A stretch of 64,000 nucleotides of DNA from contig JAEVHH010000003.1 of assembly GCA_017607445.1 (NCBI GenBank), forward strand, positions 3,720,001 through 3,784,000. The letters are read 5' to 3'. Below are positions 56,748 to 64,000 of this stretch, in pieces. The translations under genes were made by a program, and so were the position numbers. Below the pieces are notes generated by a model. That model was not told the DNA's origin and did not search any database. It saw only the letters and a program-made list of their open reading frames with translations. Positions within the stretch are counted from its first letter, which is position 1. Each line of letters begins with the position of its first letter. This DNA comes from Histoplasma ohiense. Taxonomy: Eukaryota > Ascomycota > Eurotiomycetes > Onygenales > Ajellomycetaceae.

Positions 56748-57900
56748 TATCTTCTGCTTGAATCTTCAGCTAGCTTTCTGCTTCTTAAGCTCTCATTTAC
56801 ATTTTAGAGTGAGAGCTCATCTTTTCTCTGTTCTTGTCTATTCACAGACAACACAGTGTTTACACATGTGAGGGGTTTATTTGAGATGATTACATTCAGA
56901 CATTGATTCACAAAGTGCTCTGATTTGTTGCAGTGTATGCAGATTTCTCTGACAATTCAGTTGACAGTGTTCTTCTCTGAGACATTGAGAATCCTTGAAT
57001 GACTTGTGTTTATATATGAGATTCAGTTTATTGATTCTGATTCAGAGATGGAGAATGCTGTAGAGTGATTTGAAGTGTACATATTTGTTCAGCAGAATTC
57101 TCTGTGATTTTGAAGTGTGCAGAACTGAGACAGATTATTGTTCAATAAATAAAAATCAGTACAAAATTTGCTGTATATTGAGAGCTTTGAACACTCTATA
57201 TTTCAGTTATACAACTGAAAGTTCAAATTCTTGAACAGTATGTTGATCTTAACAGCATTGTCTCAGTCTTACTCATCTGCTTCTAGAAGTTTGTGATTGA
57301 ATTCAGAAAGATAAGTTGTCAACACAACATTCATCTGATGAGTCTGATTAAGTCAGTCTAGTGTCTTAACTTGAAGTGTAGAATTGAGAAAGAGAGAGTT
57401 GAGTTGTTGAAAGACTAGCTCTGATATACACTGATGATTCTGACAATGACTCATTCAGAGTTGAAATTTTGCTAACACATCACCATTCAATCTGCTATGA
57501 ATATACCACACTTGATTGAATAGCAAGTCTATTGCTCATTCATCAATGTCCAATTTGATATTCATTTTTGACTTTCATGTGAGATAGAGTGCTAGATCTC
57601 TCTCATATTTGTTGAGAATTGAGAGCTTCTCTCTTGAGAGCTTTTCATGAAATGTGAATGTAGAAGAAATGATGAATACAAAAGTGCTCATTTCAGCAAA
57701 TCATTGTTACAATTCAGTCATCTGTAGCATCTGTTGCTGAAGAATGCTTTGTAAATCTAAGTTGTCATTCATCACATTCAAATACAGCAGATGTTTATAG
57801 AATTGTTTGTAGTTCATTTCAATATCTAAGAATATATAATAATAATAAAAGAAAAGAAATACTTGTAGACACTTGATTCTTTCACAGACACTATTCACAG
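56748..57900 (-). pseudogene. Element B gag remnant
   Basis: Reverse strand: MNYKQFYKHLLYLNVMNDNL, then LDLQSILQQQMLQMTEL and a capsid-like region (KLSILNKYERDLALYLT; LLFNQVWYIHSRLNGDVLAK). It ends in a CCHC zinc knuckle, CIHCNKSEHFVNQC (near 56940). It is cut off from the protease at 50081 by element C. Stops are TGA. Confidence 0.75.
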
Positions 57901-58212
57901 TGTTGTGATGCTAAGCTTGATCAAGCTTCTTCATGAACACTATTCACAGTGTTACAGTTTATAGACACTCAGATCTCATAAAATACAGTCAATTGTGTTT
58001 CAGATGCTTAGACACAACAGTCTATATAATTAATGATAGAGACACTCAGACTCACAGAGAATCTCTTGTAATGACTAGATACTCAGATCTGTAAACAACA
58101 CATTCAGATGTAAGAACTGATAACAAGACACTCAGATCTTAAACAACACACTCAGATGTAAGAACTAATAATGAGACATTCAGATCTAAAATGCAGAAGA
58201 ATCAATTTATAA
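57901..58212. other. Element B leader between 5' LTR and gag
   Basis: Untranslated leader with short tandem-like motifs (AGACACTCAGATC and ACACTCAGATGTAAGAACT, repeated at 58058-58180). The primer-binding site next to LTR B (reverse strand TTATAAATTGATTC) could not be assigned to a tRNA. Confidence 0.5.
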
Positions 58213-58809
58213 TGTAATGAATGTACTTCAATTAACAATTTGATACTATTCTAATTACAGATTATGAATTGATTAAGGAAAGAAAGAGAAAAGAAATCAG
58301 AAGAAAAGATTGTACAAAGAGGATTTTTATAGAGAAAAGTTCAGAGTGAAAGAATATCAGAAGCTGCTCCACAGTGGAGCATGAAGTAGAAGAACATTAA
58401 GAAGTATGTGTAAGAATTGTTAGAAGTTATATGAGTGTGGAATGTGAGACAGGAAAATCATTGAGAGCTACATGGAAGAATTGTTAGAGACTATATGAGT
58501 GCAGAACACAGAGCAGAAGAACATAAGAAGCTATATGAAAGAATCATTAGAGACTATACAAGTGCAGAACACAGAGTGAGGGAACATAAGAAGCTATACA
58601 GAAGAATTGTTAGAGACTACATGAGTGCAGAGCATGGAGTGGAAGAACATTAAGAGCTACACAGAAGAATTGTTAGAAACTATGTGAGTGCAGAGCACAG
58701 AGCAGAAGAACATCGAGGGTTACATGAGGTCACAACAGCCAGGAACAAGCGGGTGCAGAAGGGGAGTTGGTTGCGTAAGTTAATTACTAACGGGTGCTAA
58801 CCCGTCACA
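58213..58809 (-). repeat. LTR B of element B (5' LTR, 597 bp) with 63-bp tandem units
   Basis: Same length as LTR A. Five tandem units of about 63 bp begin at 58414, 58478, 58541, 58604 and 58667 (GAATTGTTAGAGACTACATG...AGTGCAGAGCAC...GAAGAACAT). The last 90 bases keep CpGs (AGCGGGTGC, TTGCGTAAG, AACGGGTGC, ACCCGTC), unlike the matching part of LTR A. Confidence 0.92.
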
Positions 58810-60066
58810 CTTTCCTGGGTGTTTTCTGACACGTTCAACAAAGCTGTCTGGCAGATGAATTGTAGACAGTAGTAATACTATATTATTATCTTTCCATCCA
58901 AGACAGAGAACTTCATTTTGAGGAATTATACAGAGAGTATTGAAGAGAATGTGAGTAGATAATCCAGAGCTTTTCAGTTCTTGTAGAAGAGGTGGTAGAT
59001 TGGCAGGACGGGTGGTTCCACAGGCTCCAATTCCTTGCTTTCGAAGATAATGGAATAGAGCAATAGAGGTGAAGTAGTTGTCCATATAAATTGAGTAGCC
59101 AGCAACCTCTTTACTGTTATTCAACTCTAGATGTTGCTTGGAGCTCTGCTGCTGATCGGGGTGCTGCTGATCGGGGTGCTGCTGATCGGGGTGCTGCTGA
59201 TCGGGGTGCTGCTGATCGGGGTGCTGCTGCTCGGAGCTCTGCTGCTCGGAGCTCTGCTGCTCGGAGCTCTGCTGCTCGGAGCTCTGCTGCTCGGAGCTCT
59301 GCTGCTGGTTGGGGTGCTGCAAGAATACAGGCAACCGTTCGATCAATTCCACCACAAGAGATCCAGTCTTGGTTAATCCTGGAGTCCGGAACATTGTGCT
59401 TATGCGGAGATTATCATGAGACATGGAAAAGGTCCAAAGATAGCCCTGTTCTTCTAGCTCAAAGACCTTATATCCCTGCTTGATTGGTTTCTGAGGCATT
59501 TTAACTGTGTATTTGGATCATCCAAAAAATCGAATCATCATCTCATCAATGGAGAGATTTGAACCTGGATTGTAGTATTTCTGACATGCTGTATGAAAGT
59601 TGGAGTATAAAGGCTCTAGCTTCTGTATAAAGAAAGAATAGGAGGATTCTGATTTGCAAGGATTGGATATATGAATATATCTCTTAATCTGCTCAAATCG
59701 CTTTTGTTCAATGTGAAATCTTGATGGATGAAGTGGTCCCTGAGTATCATTCTTATTTCAATAATCCCCAATTGCTGGAGATCTATGTACCCCCATATAG
59801 ATAATCTGTCCAAGAAATACCTTGATTTCTGCAGAAGTAGTTGGCTGCCAATTTCAAGAATTGATGACTGAAGACTTTGAAATCTGAATCTCTGCATAGG
59901 CATTGGTGGAACAGACAATATTCTGAATATCAATCTCTGAGATATAGAGAGAGAATAGAGCATATGGATTTGTTGGATTGATATTGGATAGATTGATTGT
60001 CGGAGGCTGCTGTAGAGATTGCATAGGATTGAATTTAATACTCTCTAGAGGTGGAATGGATGCCAA
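58810..60066 (-). pseudogene. piggyBac transposase, N-terminal part (first and second catalytic Asp)
   Basis: From 60066: MASIPPLESIKFNPMQSLQQ; a TGA; the core TSAEIKVFLGQIIYMGVH and FHIEQKRFEQIKRYIHISNP; LSIDEMMIRFFG (first Asp) followed by TGA and SKYTVKMPQKPIKQGYKVFE; a Gln-rich insert; then GYSIYMDNYFTSIALFHYLR (second Asp) and CLGWKDNNIVLLLSTIH. Ends at the LTR B junction. Three in-frame TGAs break it, one where Trp (GDY-W-NK) and one where Arg (FFG-R-SK) is expected. The third-Asp block continues at 39784. Confidence 0.88.
59140..59320. repeat. 15-bp minisatellite inside piggyBac
   Basis: Two related 15-bp units, GGTGCTGCTGATCGG (about 5 copies) and AGCTCTGCTGCTCGG (about 5 copies), code (QQHPD)n and (QQSSE)n in the transposase frame. 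Near-identity of the units shows recent array growth, and their CpGs are retained. Confidence 0.9.
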
Positions 60067-60874
60067 AAGTGAACTGAGAGATTGTTTTCACTTTACACCT
60101 GTTTTTATACTATCTAATAAAAAATATTAGTCAATCTGATTGAAAGAAGCATTGAAGAATTGGAAATCACCTGTAGAATTCATATTGCTATCCCAGAGTG
60201 GACAGAGTGGATAAATTATGATGAGAAGGTTCCAAGGTTGCAGAATGTGTCAAGCAGAAAATATGAGATAGTGGATCTTGTATCAACAAATCAGATCACA
60301 TGAAATTTAGTATGAGAAATTATTGGTTGGTACTTCTGAACTAACAGCTTAGATATAGATATCTTTGCCGATAAGGAGGTTGGTATGGATAGATATCAAT
60401 ATAATTGAATAGATAGCGATAGGTAGCTAACCCGGGCTCATAACTGTCGGAACTGGATAAAGTCTGAATATTGACCCAAATACTGAATATCGAATAAGTA
60501 AATTGAATTGATTATTCTAACTCCAATAATTACATGATAACCAGGCAGTATTTATAAGAAAGAGAATGCTTGAACATATGATGGGGGCAGTGCTGGTATA
60601 CATCGGAGCAGTGATCCGGTTTCCGAAATTGAGATAGAATAAGATCATTGCTTGATATGATAGATCACTTCTCACAATGCTTGATATGATAGATCCTTAT
60701 GATAGATCCTTTCTCACAATGCTTGATATGATAGATCATTTCTCACAAACTAGTACTAAGAAGAAAAGATTTCTTTGGCAATTGACACTTTGGATGCACT
60801 GGATAAACACATGAAACAATAAAGTTTCCATAATTGATTGTTTCAAGCGGCAAATGCCGAACAAGCCCAATCCA
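60067..60874. repeat. Right flank of the piggyBac relic with a short tandem repeat
   Basis: No gene. The unit TGCTTGATATGATAGATC...TTCTCACAA occurs three times at 60652-60750. AT-rich DNA gives way to CpG-containing unique sequence at about 60840. The right end of the piggyBac element must lie here, but I could not find its terminal inverted repeat. Confidence 0.5.
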
Positions 60875-62221
60875 TCAATCATACCAAATCGCATTCATCC
60901 CAAACCCCGGCTCCCGCACGTCCAAATGCGCAACACGTGCCAGAAGCTCACCCTGCCAGCGATAGACCTCCACCCACCCTTCCTGGTCGTCCGTTAGCGC
61001 CAGCCACTCGTCGCTGAAATCGCAGGGGCTGACGGCATTCGAGTGGCCGCCGCTCGTCGGTGTCGGGTTGATGAATAGCTGTTTCTCAATATTACCTGCA
61101 GCACCCAGGCGGAATGCACTGATGTATCCCGTGACGTCGAAGTGGTTGGAGCGGGCGGTTGCGAAGAGGTGAGAGCCGCTGTGGTTGGTGAACACGACGT
61201 CTGAGCGGTATTTCTTGGATGGATCGACGCCTGTAAGGCAAATGGGCTTTAATGTTACGCCTATCCCCATATTTTATCTTTTTTTACAAACTTACCTGGA
61301 GGGATGAGCGGGTATATCTTATGCGTAAATACTGGCGTATGTGTCTTCTCATTGATGACATATTCTGCCAGTCGGTTTCCAGCCTCCATCAGCACATACA
61401 GGTATTTACCACTGGGGTGCATCTCGACCCAGCGCGGGTGGTCGGCGGTTCCTGGGGCCTCAAGGCTGTCGACTAGAGTAAGTGTTCCGGTTTCTGGATC
61501 CTTTTGATGCGTCCATATCTTATTTGCACCCATGTCTGCAGAATAGAGGTAGGCCTCTGCGGGGTCGAACACCATACCGTGCACGCTGGAGTGGGGGTCA
61601 TATTCGTAGTTTTGAATATTTTTATCGAGTTGGCCGTCCGTGGTGACGGAGAAGACGTTTCCATAGCCCGCGTAGTTGTAAAAGGGATTTCCATACACGT
61701 TGTAGGGAGGTTTCTTTGCTGCGAGGACGAAAATGGCTCTGGTGTTCGTATCGGAGTTAGAGGCCAGAGCTGTAGGAATTAGAAGGTTATGATGGGTGAG
61801 TGTTAATTCATCTTTGTCTATAGATTTTCTTGCGAATCGACGTACGGTGACCAGCTAAGGGGTGCGAAACACTGTGACTGATATGTAAGGGTCCTTTTAC
61901 GGAGTGAGACGACCATTTCTTCATCGACGCCCCGTAAATATTCCTTTTCGTGTGCTGGAGACATCAATGATATGATGCGACGGCCAAGCAGTCAGCAATA
62001 TGCTAGGCCGCACGGAGAGAGGGATATATACTAGTATACTAGGATATATCTATGTCTTAAGTGGTAGGAGACCTCACGTCAAAAGTCATCCACGAGATAG
62101 GCTCATCCTCGGGGATGACGGTTTTCTTGACCAGCTTGAGAGTCAGGCAATCGTCGTCAAATTCCACGGTGTATATATTTCCTGGGGGAGTCCAGGTGCC
62201 AATCATTAAATGGTGCTTCAT
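60875..62221 (-). CDS. 3-carboxy-cis,cis-muconate cyclase (CMLE, 7-bladed propeller), 360 aa, 4 exons
   Basis: Exons are complement(62078..62221), (61846..61954), (61296..61769) and (60875..61230). Donors are GTGAGG, GTACGT and GTAAGT; acceptors are CCAG, ACAG and ACAG. The total is 361 codons, the length of fungal CMLE. The enzyme (EC 5.5.1.5 type) lactonises 3-carboxymuconate in the protocatechuate branch of the 3-oxoadipate pathway. The fungal form is a lactonase-type beta-propeller. Recognised segments: HHLMIGTWTPPGNIYTVEFD, then DEPISWMTFD, NIYGASMKKWSS, DHPRWVEMHPSGKYLYVLME, TPTSGGHSNAVSPCDFSDEW and ALTDDQEGWVEVYRW, ending GFGMNAIWYD. An in-frame ATG at 62293 would add 24 residues; I prefer 62221 because family members begin just before HHLMIG. 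Divergent from the dioxygenase gene. Confidence 0.93.
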
Positions 62222-63086
62222 GTTGACGGCCGCAATGGTGCAATCAGGCAGGGTACAAACTACGCTGCTAGTGAACCGGGTGAACCAATGCAATAACGTA
62301 TCGATCTAGAGAAGCCAAAATCTGAGCTCCTAAGTTAGTGCTAATATTATCCCCAGCTGAACAAAGAAACATCAGCAATGCGATTGCCAGGCGACCAAGT
62401 ACTCGTATGTAGCTTGCCAAAACAACGACATCAAGACAGGCCAGAAACCAGAACAAGCCAAGCATGCCCACTCAGGCACGAGGCCTGCTACTCCTTCAAG
62501 GTTGCGTATTGATATTGCTGTTGGTGTTCTCTCTCGCTGGCTGCCGACACATGATCCTACGCACAGCCGTCGCCGGCAACCACGCTCGGTACTTGCTGCT
62601 GAGTCATCCAGCCTCTGATGCTGGGTTGGGCACCTCGCCGGCTCAACACTCAACACATGCTGTTGTCCGCTCTGTCCGCTCTGTCCCGTCCATGACGGCA
62701 CATACATCATTGCCAGCGCACGAGACCAGGGAGGCAAAATGAGTCGGGCCCCATTGTCCCCGACTGCGTTTTCCCAGTTTGCTGTTCTGCTCTCCGCGAT
62801 CCGCGAGCAACGGCAAACAGCAAACAGCCGAGCAATGTGCCGGAGGCTGCCGACCGCAGCTGGCCAGCCCCACGTCGACTCGGATATAAAAAAGCATATC
62901 TTCACTGTTAAGGGCAAGCTGTTCCTTGTTGAATGCCCTGCGATTGCACTCCTGGATTTGTTTCTTTTTTGTTCTTTCCCTTGCCTTCTATTCAACCCGA
63001 GCGGATCCGGCTATTTCCTCATACCCAGCTTCATCTAGAACGAGACAAACCACTCCGCTCCAGTTCTACCAGGTCCACAAGCCAAT
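62222..63086. promoter_or_regulatory. Divergent promoter between cyclase and intradiol dioxygenase
   Basis: 865 bases between divergent starts. TCGGATATAAAAAAGC (62880-62895) is a credible TATA box for the dioxygenase, about 200 bases before its ATG. Co-regulation of two aromatic-catabolism enzymes from one promoter is plausible. Long frames here (62372-62995 on -) overlap frames on + and have no features. Confidence 0.6.
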
Positions 63087-64000
63087 ATGCCCACCAAAAT
63101 AAACGGTGCTGGGACAAACGGGGTCAAGACAAATGGTGCAAGCATCCCCAAATATGACCCCGATTTCACAGCTGCCGTTATCAACCTCATGGGCCCCAAA
63201 ACCGCCCCAAGGACAAGACAGGTCTTGGGCTGCCTCATCCGCCACATCCACGACTTTGCTCGTGAAGTCGATCTAACTAGTGACGAATGGCTGATGGGCG
63301 TGGACTTCATAAACAACATTGGCCAGATTAGCACTCCCACAAGAAACGAAGGACAGCGCATCTGTGATATCATTGGGCTGGAAACGTGAGTGTTTCAAAA
63401 TACTACTAGTACTATTAGTAGTATACAACTCCTTCTACCCTACTTCACAGAAATAGAAAGTCTAATATACAACCTACCAGCCTCATCGATGAAATCAGCC
63501 AGAGATTTATCCTAGAATCTGGAGATGACGTACCCACCTCTTCCTCTATCCTCGGGCCCTTCTGGAGCCCGCACGCCCCCTTCCGTAAACTGGGCGATAG
63601 CATCATCCGCAGCCCGCACAATGGCCGAGTCGCCCTGATGAGGGGCCGGGTCGCCGACGCAGTTACAAAAAGAGGCATCCCCAACGCCGTCTTCGACATC
63701 TGGCAAGCCTCCTCAAACGGCAAATACGACTTCCAGGACCCAGACAACCAGGAACCCAACAACCTGCGCGGCAAGTTCCGCACTGGGCCCGACGGCTCCT
63801 ATCATCTCTATATCCTCCACCCAACCCCTTACTCGTTGCCCACTGACGGACCCGCGGGAGTCCTCTTGCAATTGATGGACAGGCACCCCTTCCGCCCCGC
63901 GCATATCCATCTGATGATCACACACCCGGAGTACAAGAGCGTCACGACGCAGATTTTCCCGCGTGACGATAAGTATCTGAGTAGCGATACGGTGTTTGCG
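63087..64000 (+). CDS. Intradiol ring-cleavage dioxygenase (hydroxyquinol/catechol 1,2-dioxygenase type), partial
   Basis: Exons are 63087..63385 and 63481 to beyond the window. The donor is GTGAGT; the acceptor CTACCAG has a CTAAT branch site. The first AG (63450) would add 10 codons, but CCAG at 63480 gives GLETLIDEIS, which fits the family. N-terminal helical dimerisation domain (residues about 20-110), then the catalytic beta-sandwich: GPFWSPHAP, GIPNAVFDIWQASSNGKYDF, LRGKFRTGPDGSYHLYI, PYSLPTDGPAGVLLQ, HPFRPAHIHLMI. The Fe(III) ligands of this family (Tyr in GKYDF, Tyr in PYSLP, and two His in RPAHIH) are all present. Cleaves a 1,2-dihydroxylated ring between the hydroxyls. Missing only the extreme C-terminus. 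Confidence 0.92.

Larger units (their letters stand above)
39785..58809 (-). mobile_element. Element B: 19,025-bp chromovirus (Ty3/gypsy) with two nested elements
   Basis: Outer boundaries are two 597-bp LTRs (39785-40381 and 58213-58809), both TG...CA, with target duplication CTTTC (39780-39784 and 58810-58814) inside the piggyBac transposase. Its own coding parts, all on the reverse strand, are interrupted twice: gag 57900-56748; protease/RT/RNase H 50081-47958; integrase and chromodomain 41830-40440. Removing elements C (50082-56747) and D (41831-47957) leaves about 6.2 kb, a normal gypsy length. Essentially all frames carry TGA stops and the DNA is nearly free of CpG except in the last about 90 bases of LTR B. 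Confidence 0.92.

Noticed and set aside
13950..58200. Possible TGA reassignment or programmed readthrough in the retroelement frames
   Set aside because: The same DNA shows CpG loss on both strands and strand-specific differences between paired LTRs, so mutation explains the TGAs; host genes nearby use TGA as a normal stop (for example NUP120 and the MFS gene).
62372..62995. 207-codon reverse-strand frame in the cyclase/dioxygenase promoter
   Set aside because: Overlaps equally long frames on the other strand and a likely TATA box; codon pattern is not gene-like.

Overview
The window is nuclear DNA of a filamentous ascomycete. Genes carry short introns with GTRNGT donors, CTAAC-like branch points and YAG acceptors. 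The recognisable genes are typical Eurotiomycete ones: NUP120, RAD51, a DHA1-type MFS carrier, IML2, SEM1, a 3-carboxymuconate cyclase and an intradiol dioxygenase. A fungus-specific kinase with an aberrant catalytic loop, broken aminoglycoside-phosphotransferase-like genes, and AT-rich transposons mutated at CpG rather than CpA suggest Onygenales, perhaps Ajellomycetaceae. That placement is inference.

Layout. 1-13.3 kb: start of a secreted protein (-), a 264-aa single-pass membrane protein (-), a dead phosphotransferase (-), a tRNA-like SINE head, NUP120 (-) and RAD51 (-). 13.75-18.88 kb: one Ty1/copia element with 101-bp LTRs and an ACATC target duplication, inserted 425 bp upstream of the RAD51 start codon. 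19.3-28.6 kb: MFS carrier (-), IML2 (-), SEM1 (+) and an EthD-like/alpha-beta hydrolase fusion (-). 28.6-39 kb: lineage-specific, repeat-rich DNA with a 5'-truncated phosphotransferase, a pogo/Fot1 relic, a kinase gene, two copies of a 370-bp repeat, an unknown multi-exon gene and a solo LTR. 39.2-60.1 kb: a piggyBac transposase split by a 19,025-bp chromovirus (element B), which itself contains two more chromoviruses (D and C). 60.9-64 kb: carboxymuconate cyclase (-) and intradiol dioxygenase (+), divergent from one promoter and running off the right end.

The main result is the three-tier transposon nest, whose order of insertion can be read from exact target duplications (CTTTC for B, ATTCA for D), and the mutation pattern of its repeats. 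Paired LTRs differ mostly at former CpG sites, sometimes on opposite strands, while CpA is kept. Reading frames are broken almost only by TGA (from CGA or TGG). The copia LTRs keep their CpGs although the DNA between them has essentially none.

The cyclase, the dioxygenase and the 26.8-kb hydrolase all belong, by family, to aromatic-ring catabolism through the 3-oxoadipate route. They are separated by 32 kb of repeats, so a once tighter cluster may have been spread by transposon growth. Exon coordinates were read by eye from splice signals and reading-frame continuity.
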